The notes beneath the pieces are model-generated. The model worked only from the letters and a program-made list of their open reading frames with translations, had not been told where the DNA came from and made no database searches. A DNA stretch of 33,348 nucleotides from Chitinophagaceae bacterium. GTDB taxonomy: Bacteria > Bacteroidota > Bacteroidia > Chitinophagales > Chitinophagaceae. Below, one piece after another: positions 26,453-33,348 of the stretch. Made by a program: the position numbers and the translations under genes. Each line of letters begins with the position of its first letter. Position 1 is the stretch's first letter. The stretch spans positions 1 to 33,348 of the forward strand of contig CANCPA010000031.1 of assembly GCA_947379895.1 (NCBI GenBank). Direction: 5' to 3'.

Positions 26453-26520
26453 ATACGTTAAAAGTTATACGTTTTACGTTCAGGGAACGTAACGTAAAAC
26501 GTACAACTTATAACTTTTGA
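26453..26520. repeat. Heptamer repeat tract C, inverted halves forming a hairpin
   Basis: Four 7-bp units (ATACGTT-AAAAGTT-ATACGTT, then TTACGTT; 26453-26480) are followed by CAGGG and then five units of complementary type (AACGTAA-CGTAAAA, then CGTACAA, CTTATAA, CTTTTGA; 26486-26520). The halves fold into an imperfect hairpin, 9 bp after the tyrS stop. It may serve as a 3'-end structure, though the T-tract is weak. Confidence 0.82.
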
Positions 26521-26592
26521 AGAGTTTGGCGTTTTATTTGATATAGAAAATCTTTTAATGTATGGCGCTTTTTTCATTTACATTGCCTGATT

Positions 26593-27876
26593 ATGAGTTT
26601 TGATGCTTTGTCATTTGGGTTTTATCTTCTTCTCTTTTGTTTTCTCATCACACGCATTCCCTTTTTTAAAAATTCGGGTATTGTTATTTGGATGCTGATT
26701 GCATTATACTGCACAAAAGTTGGAGTAGGAGTATTGTATGGGCTCTATTTTAAATCGCCTTTGCTTCTTTATAAATCAGATACTTGGCGTTATTACAGAG
26801 AAAGTCTTCCCGAAACACAACTATTGTTAAATAATCCCATTTTATTTATTAAGTCTCTTTTCAGTAGCAATTATGCAGAAACCGGAGGTTTGTTTGTTAG
26901 CAAAAATTCCTATTGGAATGATTTGAAGGATAATATTATCATTAAATTATTTGCTATTTGCAATGTTTTTAGTAGGAATAATTATTTTACAAATACTATA
27001 TTCTTTAACTTTTTGTCCCTTTTTGGATTAGTAGCATACTATCGTCTTGTAAAGCTTTATAGTATATCGCATCAATATCTATTACTTGCTTCTATCTTTT
27101 TACTACCATCCTTTTTATTTTGGGGGAGCGGCATTCATAAGGATGGATTGATGTTCTCGGCACTTGGACTTGTATTATTTTCGTTTCAGCGTATTATAAA
27201 AAATGATGGAACTTTCAAGTATTGGTTTACTCTAATAATTTGTTTTTTCTTTATTTTTTTCGTTAAAAACTATATTGCTCTTGCATTAATTCCTGCTCTT
27301 TTGGGATGGTGGCTAGCTGATAGGAATCAGCAGAGACATGAGTTTTATTTTATTGCTGTTTATTCAGGCTTTTTGTTATTGATTATAATGATTGCAATGA
27401 TGGGTAGTCAATTTAACGCCCTATATTATATTGTAAACAAGCACAATGATTTTTTATCATTAAATGGTAACTCAGCTATTTCTGTACGTCCTCTTTCGGC
27501 AAATACAGAAAGTGCCATATTTTATTTGCCTACAGCTATTGATATTGCTTTTTTTCGACCGCATCCTTTCGAGTCAAAGAACATTGCTTATTTGCTTTCT
27601 TTTTGTGAAATTGCAGCTACATTAGTGATTACCCTTATTTTTATCGGCTCAGCAAAGCTTAATAGGCTAATGCCCCCATTTTTTATTTGTTGCTTTTATT
27701 TTGCATTTAGTATTCTGTTATTAGATGGGTATATAGTTACATTTTCGGGGGCCATTGTTCGATATAGGAGTTTAATGTTACCATTTTTAATTACTCCAAT
27801 GATTGCATTGATACCAGAAAAGAGAAAGAGGAGTGGCGAGAGAAGTTTGAATTTGAAGAAAGAAAAGGTCCTTTAA
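26593..27876 (+). CDS. Polytopic inner-membrane protein of unknown function
   Basis: The 427-aa protein has about ten hydrophobic segments (near residues 5-20, 30-52, 126-148, 157-174, 180-197, 207-240 as two, 248-268, 330-352, 358-380, 392-410). A larger extracytoplasmic or cytoplasmic loop lies around 55-120 (SDTWRYYRESLPETQ ... NSYWNDLKDN). Conserved-looking polar motifs at membrane edges are WGSGIHKDGL (~174-183) and VRYRSLMLPF (~389-398). That layout resembles polysaccharide polymerase or lipid-linked-sugar transferase families (Wzy/EpsG or GT-C-like), but I do not recognise a specific family and assign no function. It lies between tyrS and tmk with 81 bp to tmk. The C terminus is a basic tail (EKRKRSGERS). 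Confidence 0.75.
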   Translation: MSFDALSFGFYLLLFCFLITRIPFFKNSGIVIWMLIALYCTKVGVGVLYGLYFKSPLLLYKSDTWRYYRESLPETQLLLNNPILFIKSLFSSNYAETGGLFVSKNSYWNDLKDNIIIKLFAICNVFSRNNYFTNTIFFNFLSLFGLVAYYRLVKLYSISHQYLLLASIFLLPSFLFWGSGIHKDGLMFSALGLVLFSFQRIIKNDGTFKYWFTLIICFFFIFFVKNYIALALIPALLGWWLADRNQQRHEFYFIAVYSGFLLLIIMIAMMGSQFNALYYIVNKHNDFLSLNGNSAISVRPLSANTESAIFYLPTAIDIAFFRPHPFESKNIAYLLSFCEIAATLVITLIFIGSAKLNRLMPPFFICCFYFAFSILLLDGYIVTFSGAIVRYRSLMLPFLITPMIALIPEKRKRSGERSLNLKKEKVL

Positions 27877-27957
27877 ATTTTATTGATATCTGTGAGGATA
27901 TTTACAATTAGCGATTCATCGGTTTAGACGCTGAATCATTTTAACTATTAATATATT

Positions 27958-28575
27958 ATGCAAAAGCAGTTGTTTATAGCCTTTGAAGGCATTGATGGAA
28001 GTGGAAAGAGTACTCAAGTTAAATTATTGACAGAAAAGCTTATTGCCGCAGGTCATAAAGTGTATAGCACATTTGAACCCACCGACAGTCCTATTGGTTC
28101 GTTAATACGTAATATTTTTAAAGGAAGAATGTCAGCTGATCATAAAACGATTGCTGCACTCAACGTTGCAGATCGCTTAGATCATTTACATAATGAAATA
28201 AATGGACTATTAAGGAAAAAAGAAGAGGGATTCACAATTATCACTGATAGATATTATTTTTCTTCTTATGCTTATCATGGTGTACATGTTGACATTGATT
28301 GGGTAATTGCCGCAAATGCACTTAGTGCAGCTATTATGAAGCCTGATATAAATATTTTCATAGATGTTGCTCCAGAGGTTTCTATGAATCGACTGAATAG
28401 TACAAGAGGCACCATCGAATTGTATGAGACACTAGAAAATCTACAGCAAGTTAGGAATAAGTTCTTAGAAGCATTTGATAAATTAAAAGGTGCTGAAAAC
28501 GTGGTTTTCGTCAATGGAAATCAAACCGTATTAGCAATTGCTGAAGATGTATGGAATGCTATTAAAAAATTATAG
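27958..28575 (+). CDS. tmk: Thymidylate kinase
   Basis: The 205-aa protein has the P-loop GIDGSGKST (11-19), the EPTDSPIG substrate loop (40-47) and the DRYYFSSYAY motif (97-106), in the order and length of bacterial dTMP kinases. It phosphorylates dTMP to dTDP with ATP in the cytoplasm, an essential step for DNA synthesis. After RLNSTRGTIELYE there is no long arginine-rich LID. One Arg lies in the P-loop-facing segment (RNIFKGR). The gene is 81 bp downstream of the polytopic membrane protein on the same strand, and co-transcription is possible. A MITE-like palindromic element begins 19 bp after its stop. Confidence 0.95.
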   Translation: MQKQLFIAFEGIDGSGKSTQVKLLTEKLIAAGHKVYSTFEPTDSPIGSLIRNIFKGRMSADHKTIAALNVADRLDHLHNEINGLLRKKEEGFTIITDRYYFSSYAYHGVHVDIDWVIAANALSAAIMKPDINIFIDVAPEVSMNRLNSTRGTIELYETLENLQQVRNKFLEAFDKLKGAENVVFVNGNQTVLAIAEDVWNAIKKL

Positions 28576-28594
28576 ACTATCATTATTTTAATTA

Positions 28595-28805
28595 ACTCAC
28601 CTTACGCATAATCAAATGTTTTTTTGTCTTTTTTTGTTTCTATTGCCACAAAGAAACTAAGTCGCTAAGGCACTAAGTTCTTTAAAGCACTTCATAAGTA
28701 TCAATAATTCATTTTTGCTTTGTGCTAATTTGAGTATTTGTGTCTTTGTGTTGAAGAATATAAATTAGACTTAAGATCCTTTGTTAATTGTTGCGTAAGG
28801 TGAGT
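28595..28805. mobile_element. MITE-like palindromic element, 211 bp
   Basis: Perfect 14-bp terminal inverted repeats, ACTCACCTTACGCA at 28595-28608 and TGCGTAAGGTGAGT at 28792-28805, enclose a non-coding interior. AATTA lies directly outside each end (28590-28594 and 28806-28810), as a 5-bp target-site duplication would. Interior arms also pair: CACAAAGA (about 28651) with TCTTTGTG (about 28743), and AAAGCA with TGCTTT, so the transcript could fold into one long interrupted hairpin. The interior contains ACTAAGTCGCTAAGGCACTA, a short-repeat type I have seen in other bacterial intergenic regions. No transposase is present, so mobilisation would have to be in trans. AATTA could also reflect local AT-richness. 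Confidence 0.6.
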
Positions 28806-28960
28806 AATTAAATAAAATGTATCGTTTTTAGTTATTAGAAACATGTTAACAATTTATTAATCTCTCTAGAAATTAAACTTTGATGATGTTATTGTTTCAT
28901 AAAGAAAAAGTATAGAAAGCTAGTCTTATAAATTGCAATCAAATTAAGAATATCAAGAGA

Positions 28961-29287
28961 CTAGTCAAAAACGAGATACATTCCGTACATCATCATTCCT
29001 ACTGCAATTAAAGTTAGGCCGAATAGAAAGAAGTCTTGCATGTCAGGCATCGGATTAATCATTGCCATTACACAGGCAAGAAAACCGATAAATGCCCCGA
29101 CTGCCATAAACACAAACCCTGTTATTTGTTTATTCGCATTCTTTAGTTTTTTAAACTGCTGAAGGTATTCAGTGATTTCTGCAGTTTCAAATCCATCTAA
29201 TACTAAAGTTTTTTCTACTGTATCATAGCTAAGTCTATCATCAATCCATGATTGAATGGTAGCCCGATTTACGGAACTATTGTTCAT
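28961..29287 (-). CDS. Small hypothetical membrane protein, 108 aa
   Basis: The N-terminal ~55 residues are soluble and helical (ATIQSWIDDRLSYDTVEKTL ... ITEYLQQFKKLKNANKQ). Two membrane segments follow, at about 57-78 (FVFMAVGAFIGFLACVMAMI) and 86-106 (FFLFGLTLIAVGMMMYGMYL). I do not recognise a family. The same-strand neighbour upstream is the PspC-like gene, 317 bp away. A small inner-membrane protein is the most that can be said. Confidence 0.65.
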   Translation of the reverse strand: MNNSSVNRATIQSWIDDRLSYDTVEKTLVLDGFETAEITEYLQQFKKLKNANKQITGFVFMAVGAFIGFLACVMAMINPMPDMQDFFLFGLTLIAVGMMMYGMYLVFD

Positions 29288-29546
29288 AAAGGCAAGTGTT
29301 TAATTTGTTTTTAATTGTTGTTTAATTGTATTGCAATCATTGTAACGTACTATAAAAAAAGCAAGAAAGGTTTAGATTTCCAAATTTATTTTTCAGTAGG
29401 GCATGATGTAAACAAAATTGCAGCCCCTATAATAGATGCTGCAATTAATATTTTTACATTTATTTAAATAAAATAGTCGACTGATTTCCCAATATTGAAT
29501 AGTGCATTCGGAAGATAATAAACAGAAATATATCTATACAATATTA
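29288..29546. other. Intergenic region between the two small membrane-protein genes
   Basis: AT-rich with no gene. GCAGCCCCTATAATAGATGCTGC (here split as GCAGCCCCTATA and ATAGATGCTGC, about 29419-29442) contains a short imperfect palindrome that could be part of a terminator. The heptamer tract follows. Confidence 0.4.
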
Positions 29547-29609
29547 CTTACTACCTATTACCTAATACTTATTACCTTCTACCTTAAACCTTAAACCTTC
29601 CACCTTATA
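29547..29609. repeat. Heptamer repeat tract D, 9 units
   Basis: Nine consecutive 7-bp units: CTTACTA, CCTATTA, CCTAATA, CTTATTA, CCTTCTA, CCTTAAA, CCTTAAA, CCTTCCA, CCTTATA. The last one contains the TAA stop codon of the minus-strand PspC-like gene (29605-29607). This repeats the pattern of tract B, which runs through the metalloprotease stop. Confidence 0.9.
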
Positions 29610-29826
29610 AATATCTCAAAGGGTTTCTCTTTGCATTTAGTATATATCTTTTGATGTTAATGGTAAACGCAAGTATCATATATATGATAACGGGAGAACC
29701 CATTGTAAGGAATGAAATGTAGATAAACCACATTCTGATACGAGAAGAGGCAACACCGAGTTTTTCGCCTACAGTAGAGCATACGCCGAATGCATATAAC
29801 TCCAAAAAGTCTCTTAGCTTATTCAT
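29605..29826 (-). CDS. PspC-domain small membrane protein, 73 aa
   Basis: The sequence LRDFLELYAFGVCSTVGEKL followed by GVASSRIRMWFIYISF and TMGSPVIIYMILAFTI matches the PspC domain (N-terminal amphipathic helix, then two hydrophobic helices). PspC proteins of the phage-shock system act in membrane-stress responses. Stand-alone PspC proteins are frequent in Bacteroidota, and their role there is not established. The basic tail (KRYILNAKRNPLRYL) is probably cytoplasmic. No other psp gene is nearby. Its stop codon lies within heptamer tract D. Confidence 0.8.
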   Translation of the reverse strand: MNKLRDFLELYAFGVCSTVGEKLGVASSRIRMWFIYISFLTMGSPVIIYMILAFTINIKRYILNAKRNPLRYL

Positions 29827-29986
29827 GAGTTGTGTTTTATTGTTTATTAGTCGTGCAAATTATATAAATATTCCGAATAAATAACAAAACGTAGGTCAGT
29901 AAGTTCACTTTTACCCTAAATTCGCAATTCTTTTACAAAGAACAGATTTCTCAAACTATTTATTAACAATAAATCTACGTGTAATT

Positions 29987-32254
29987 ATGGCATTTGATAT
30001 CGAAATGATCAAAAAAGTGTATGCAGAAATGCCTACAAAAGTCGAAGCTGCAAGGAAAGCATTAGGCAGACCTCTGACCTTATCAGAAAAAATCCTTTTC
30101 TCTCATTTACATGCCGATCAAAAGTTGGAAAACTTCGGAAGAGAAAAGTCTTATGTAGACTTTGCACCGGATCGTGTAGCAATGCAAGACGCTACTGCTC
30201 AAATGGCATTGTTGCAGTTTATGCAAGCAGGTAGACCAAAAGTTGCTGTGCCTTCAACAGTTCATTGTGATCATTTAATTACAGCGAAAGTTGGTGCTAA
30301 AACTGATTTGGCAGTTGCAAATACTGAAAGTAAAGAAGTGTATGATTTTCTTGCTTCTGTTTCCAATAAATACGGTATTGGATTTTGGAAACCTGGGGCG
30401 GGTATCATCCACCAAGTAGTTTTGGAAAACTATGCATTCCCAGGTGGTATGATGATTGGTACTGATAGCCATACTGTAAATGCAGGTGGTTTAGGTATGG
30501 TGGCAATTGGAGTAGGTGGTGCTGATGCTTGCGATGTAATGGCAGGATTGGCTTGGGAATTAAAATGGCCTAAATTGATTGGTATCAAATTGACAGGTAA
30601 ATTAAATGGATGGGCTGCTCCTAAAGATGTAATTCTGAAAGTAGCAGGAATCTTGACTGTAAAAGGTGGTACTGGTGCTATCGTTGAATATTTTGGAGAA
30701 GGTGCTGCAGCTATGAGTTGTACAGGTAAGGGCACAATTTGTAATATGGGTGCAGAAATTGGTGCAACCACTTCTACTTTCGGTTATGATGATAGTATGG
30801 GTCGTTATTTAGCTTCTACGGGTCGTGCTGATGTGGCTGAGGCAGCATCTGCAATCAGAGAACACCTAAATGCTGATCCTGAAGTATTGGCAGATCCTGC
30901 TAAATATTTTGACGAAGTAATCGAAATAAATCTAAGCGAATTGGAACCACATTTAAATGGTCCTTTCACGCCTGATTTAGCTACACCAATTTCTAAAATG
31001 AAAGAAGTGGCTGCTGAAAACGGTTGGCCAAATAAGGTTGAATGGGGTTTAATCGGTTCTTGTACCAACTCTTCATACGAAGATTTGTCAAGAGCGGCTT
31101 CTATTGCTAAACAAGCAATCGCTAAAGGTTTGGTGACTAAAGCAGAATTTGGTATCAATCCAGGTTCTGAGCAAGTTCGTTACACAGCTGATAGGGATGG
31201 TTTATTAGGAACATTTACCGATTTGAATGCAACCATTTTCACGAATGCTTGTGGACCATGTATTGGTATGTGGGATAGAATGGGTGCTGAAAAGAAGGAA
31301 AAGAATACAATAGTTCATAGTTTCAATAGAAACTTCGCTAAGCGTGCCGATGGTAATCCAAATACTTATGCATTTGTAGCTTCTCCAGAAATTGTAGCTG
31401 CAATTGCTATTGCAGGCGATTTGTCTTTCAATCCGATTACTGATACTTTAACAAATAATAAGGGTGAGCAGGTAAAATTAGATCCTCCTACAGGAGATGA
31501 ATTACCTGTAAAGGGTTTTGCGGTGGAAGATGCTGGATTCCAAGCTCCTGCTGCCGATGGTAGCGGTGTTCAAGTTGCAGTAGATCCTGCATCTAAGAGA
31601 TTGCAATTATTGGCTCCTTTTGCAGAATGGGAAGGAACTGATTTGAAGGGTCTTAAATTATTGATTAAGGCAAAGGGCAAGTGTACAACAGATCATATTT
31701 CAATGGCGGGTCCTTGGTTAAAGTTTCGTGGTCATTTAGATAATATCAGCAACAACATGTTGATTGGTGCCGTTAACTTCTTTAATGAAAAGACAGATAA
31801 TGTAAAGAATCAATTGACAGGTGTTTATGATGCTGTTCCTGCTACACAACGTGCTTATAAGGCTGCGGGTATTGGAACAATCGTTGTGGGTGACGAAAAT
31901 TATGGAGAAGGTTCTTCTCGTGAACATGCGGCTATGGAACCTCGTTTCTTGGGAGTACGTGTAGTATTGACAAAATCATTTGCTCGTATCCATGAAACTA
32001 ACTTGAAGAAACAAGGCATGTTGGCATTGACCTTTGCTGATAAGGCTGATTACGAAAAGATTCAGGAAGATGATACTATTGATGTGATTGGATTGACCTC
32101 CTTTACACCTGGAACTCCTTTAACATTGGTATTTACTCATGCAGATGGTTCAAGTGATACAGTTATTGCAAACCATACTTATAATCAACAACAAATTGAA
32201 TGGTTTAAGGAAGGTGCAGCATTAAATATTATCAAAAAACAGATTGCTAAATAA
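29987..32254 (+). CDS. acn: Aconitate hydratase, mitochondrial type
   Basis: The 755-aa protein has the three [4Fe-4S] ligands Cys359 (GSCTNS), Cys422 and Cys425 (ACGPC), and the numbering lies within one residue of mammalian mitochondrial aconitase. Other signatures are [13 protein letters not shown], the C-terminal swivel domain with [19 protein letters not shown], and [15 protein letters not shown]. It interconverts citrate and isocitrate via cis-aconitate in the TCA cycle, in the cytoplasm. This length and sequence type belong to the eukaryotic-mitochondrial-like branch common in Bacteroidota rather than AcnA (~890 aa) or AcnB (~860 aa). It is monocistronic, with a strong terminator directly after it. 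Confidence 0.96.
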   Translation: MAFDIEMIKKVYAEMPTKVEAARKALGRPLTLSEKILFSHLHADQKLENFGREKSYVDFAPDRVAMQDATAQMALLQFMQAGRPKVAVPSTVHCDHLITAKVGAKTDLAVANTESKEVYDFLASVSNKYGIGFWKPGAGIIHQVVLENYAFPGGMMIGTDSHTVNAGGLGMVAIGVGGADACDVMAGLAWELKWPKLIGIKLTGKLNGWAAPKDVILKVAGILTVKGGTGAIVEYFGEGAAAMSCTGKGTICNMGAEIGATTSTFGYDDSMGRYLASTGRADVAEAASAIREHLNADPEVLADPAKYFDEVIEINLSELEPHLNGPFTPDLATPISKMKEVAAENGWPNKVEWGLIGSCTNSSYEDLSRAASIAKQAIAKGLVTKAEFGINPGSEQVRYTADRDGLLGTFTDLNATIFTNACGPCIGMWDRMGAEKKEKNTIVHSFNRNFAKRADGNPNTYAFVASPEIVAAIAIAGDLSFNPITDTLTNNKGEQVKLDPPTGDELPVKGFAVEDAGFQAPAADGSGVQVAVDPASKRLQLLAPFAEWEGTDLKGLKLLIKAKGKCTTDHISMAGPWLKFRGHLDNISNNMLIGAVNFFNEKTDNVKNQLTGVYDAVPATQRAYKAAGIGTIVVGDENYGEGSSREHAAMEPRFLGVRVVLTKSFARIHETNLKKQGMLALTFADKADYEKIQEDDTIDVIGLTSFTPGTPLTLVFTHADGSSDTVIANHTYNQQQIEWFKEGAALNIIKKQIAK

Positions 32255-32277
32255 TATATAAAAGCATCTTTTTTAAT

Positions 32278-32317
32278 AAAAAAGGTCATGGTCAATGTTG
32301 ATTATGACCTTTTTTTA
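32278..32317 (+). terminator. Terminator of the aconitase gene
   Basis: AAAAAAGGTCAT (32278-32289) pairs perfectly with ATGACCTTTTTT (32304-32315) around a 14-nt loop. The T-run is the 3' arm itself. It begins 24 bp after the stop codon. Confidence 0.9.
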
Positions 32318-32366
32318 TTGTTTTATTGCTTTTTTGATATTTATTTTAAAAATAATTGAAAAATTG

Positions 32367-32398
32367 TTTGTCTATAAGGAATCAGCCCCCTATATTTG
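32367..32398 (+). promoter_or_regulatory. Promoter of tRNA-Glu (-33 and -7 boxes)
   Basis: TTTG at 32367-32370, a 20-nt spacer and TATATTTG at 32391-32398 match the Bacteroidota consensus. The tRNA begins 17 nt downstream. Confidence 0.75.
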
Positions 32399-32415
32399 CA
32401 CTCCCTTAGCGGAAT

Positions 32416-32487
32416 GGAGCGTTGGTCAAGGGGTTAAGACATCTCCCTTTCACGGAGGAATCACGGGTTCGATTCCCGTACGCTCTA
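32416..32487 (+). tRNA. tRNA-Glu (anticodon TTC)
   Basis: A 72-nt cloverleaf: acceptor GGAGCGT with ACGCTCT, anticodon loop CTTTCAC on stem TCTCC/GGAGG, T-arm CGGGTTCGATTCCCG, discriminator A. The CCA end is not encoded. It has its own promoter and terminator. Confidence 0.95.
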
Positions 32488-32494
32488 CAAAAGG

Positions 32495-32516
32495 CCCTTG
32501 CATTGCAAGGGTTTTT
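32495..32516 (+). terminator. Terminator after tRNA-Glu
   Basis: CCCTTGCA and TGCAAGGG form an 8-bp stem (32495-32511) followed by TTTTT, 7 bp after the tRNA. Confidence 0.9.
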
Positions 32517-32689
32517 GATTGAAATAAGAGAACCTTGTTAGGTAAGGTTTTGAAAAGTTTTTTGAAAGGAGGAAAGGTATTGTGACTATGATTTGTTAGA
32601 AATACACTTTATTTATTTTATGCTTTTGACTAATGTATTTTAATTGAATAAAATAATTAGTAAAAAATAAAAAAAAGTTACTGTAAAAT

Positions 32690-32719
32690 TTTGTCAGATA
32701 AAGTTTTCTATTACCTTTG
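32690..32719 (+). promoter_or_regulatory. Promoter of the tRNA-Thr/Tyr/Gly/Thr cluster
   Basis: TTTG at 32690-32693, an 18-nt spacer and TACCTTTG at 32712-32719 fit the phylum consensus. The first tRNA starts 43 nt downstream. No other promoter-like pair is seen before the last tRNA, so the cluster is probably one transcript. Confidence 0.7.
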
Positions 32720-32762
32720 CCATCCCGAAAATAAAAGAGGTCTTTTTTTAATGATTAAATAC

Positions 32763-32835
32763 GCCGAAATAGCTCAGTTGGTAGAGCAACTGATTTGTAA
32801 TCAGTAGGTCGCTGGTTCGACTCCAGTTTTCGGCT
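32763..32835 (+). tRNA. tRNA-Thr (anticodon TGT)
   Basis: A 73-nt cloverleaf: acceptor GCCGAAA with TTTCGGC, anticodon stem CTGAT/ATCAG with loop TTTGTAA, T-arm CTGGTTCGACTCCAG, discriminator T. CCA is not encoded. First of four clustered tRNAs. Confidence 0.95.
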
Positions 32836-32844
32836 CAGTGTTTA

Positions 32845-32927
<83 letters not shown>

Positions 32928-33049
32928 CAATAGTTTAGCATCACTGCCGGATTATTTTAGTTCTTTAAAGTGTTAGAAAATTAAAAAGACTGAAGAGTCG
33001 GATTAGTGGTAAACACAAAACGATTGATAAGCTTGATAATTTCTTGATT

Positions 33050-33122
33050 GCGAGAGTAGCTCATTTGGTAGAGCGGTAGCCTTCCAAGCTTCAGGTGGCC
33101 AGTTCGAGCCTGGTCTCTCGCT
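33050..33122 (+). tRNA. tRNA-Gly (anticodon TCC)
   Basis: A 73-nt cloverleaf: acceptor GCGAGAG with CTCTCGC, D-arm GCTC/GAGC, anticodon loop CTTCCAA, T-arm GCCAGTTCGAGCCTGGT, discriminator T. The anticodon stem GTAGC/GCTTC has a U-U mismatch at the second pair (28-42). Otherwise intact. Confidence 0.93.
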
Positions 33123-33175
33123 CAAAGCAACAGAGGGTGGTGCATAAATAAAATATTTATGTAGCCTCCCTCTTT
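33123..33175 (+). other. Long hairpin between tRNA-Gly and tRNA-Thr
   Basis: CAAAG and AGAGGG (33123-33127, 33132-33137) pair with CCCTCT and CTTTG (33168-33175), and CATAAATA (33143-33150) pairs with TATTTATG (33154-33161). The result is an interrupted stem immediately after tRNA-Gly. No T-run follows it, so a processing or spacer structure is more likely than a terminator. Confidence 0.6.
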
Positions 33176-33201
33176 GTACTATCACCTGTTGACGGTTAAA
33201 A

Positions 33202-33273
33202 GCCGTTGTAGCTCAGGGGTAGAGCACTTCCTTGGTAGGGAAGAGGTCGTGAGTTCGATTCTCACTAACGGCT
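33202..33273 (+). tRNA. tRNA-Thr (anticodon GGT)
   Basis: A 72-nt cloverleaf: acceptor GCCGTTG with TAACGGC (one G-U), anticodon stem CTTCC/GGAAG with loop TTGGTAG, T-arm GTGAGTTCGATTCTCAC, discriminator T. It is the last tRNA of the cluster; the remaining 75 bp are a likely leader for tuf, which usually follows in this phylum (inference). Confidence 0.95.
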
Positions 33274-33348
33274 CATCGTTTTGAATAATAATTGATAAAA
33301 GATATTGTTATCGAAATATTTGATAACATAGCATTTAAAACAAAAAAA

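Noticed and set aside
33003-33185. Minus-strand open frame of 60 codons
   Set aside because: It lies across tRNA-Gly and its hairpin, and the coding resemblance comes from tRNA sequence. A plus-strand frame at 32295-32522 over tRNA-Glu is rejected for the same reason.

Overview
The window looks like a chromosomal segment of a member of the Bacteroidota, plausibly a Chitinophagales/Chitinophagaceae-like bacterium. The evidence is an AT-rich genome, very weak Shine-Dalgarno signals, -7 promoter boxes of the form TAnnTTTG, a type IX secretion (T9SS) C-terminal sorting domain, a DUF5117/5118-type zinc metalloprotease, a DUF2490 outer-membrane protein, a mitochondrial-type aconitase, and a tRNA-Thr/Tyr/Gly/Thr cluster of the kind that precedes tuf in this phylum. 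No plasmid, phage or integrase genes are visible.

Layout. 1-495 is the 3' part of rsmE. 496-1446 is non-coding and holds a ~21-bp degenerate tandem array. 1447-6234 is on the minus strand: a small lipoprotein, an Mn-type superoxide dismutase, a tadA deaminase and a secreted zinc metalloprotease. 6583-7665 (minus) is a soluble PAS histidine kinase. 7666-8407 is non-coding with a second 21-bp array. 8408-9160 (minus) is a DUF2490 protein, divergent from a two-TM potassium channel with RCK domains (9480-10508). 10677-23321 is one giant gene of 4214 codons for a T9SS-secreted adhesin-like protein. Then come tgt, a third 21-bp/hairpin array, tyrS, a polytopic membrane protein, tmk, a 211-bp MITE-like palindromic element, two small membrane proteins (one PspC-like), aconitase, tRNA-Glu, and the tRNA cluster Thr(TGT)-Tyr(GTA)-Gly(TCC)-Thr(GGT). 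The window ends 75 bp after the last tRNA, where tuf would be expected.

The giant protein dominates the window. It has a signal peptide, a cadherin-like segment, 15 Big_2-like modules, two PKD-like domains, two Ig-like domains, exactly 40 in-phase copies of a 51-residue two-cysteine repeat (6120 bp without one indel), a further Ig-like domain, a carboxypeptidase-regulatory-like stalk, a dockerin-like pair, a cohesin-like domain and a T9SS sorting domain. Most other genes are housekeeping: translation and tRNA modification (rsmE, tadA, tgt, tyrS, tRNAs), TTP synthesis (tmk), the TCA cycle (aconitase) and oxidative-stress defence (SOD).

The least explained signal is intergenic. Seven separate non-coding repeat tracts share a 7-nt or 21-nt (3x7) period while having different sequences. 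Four heptamer tracts sit at or within about 30 bp of a stop codon, two of them running through it, and three 21-bp arrays lie about 240-270 bp beyond one. Several fold into long hairpins. This looks like a family of period-7 intergenic repeats and is the best candidate here for something undescribed.
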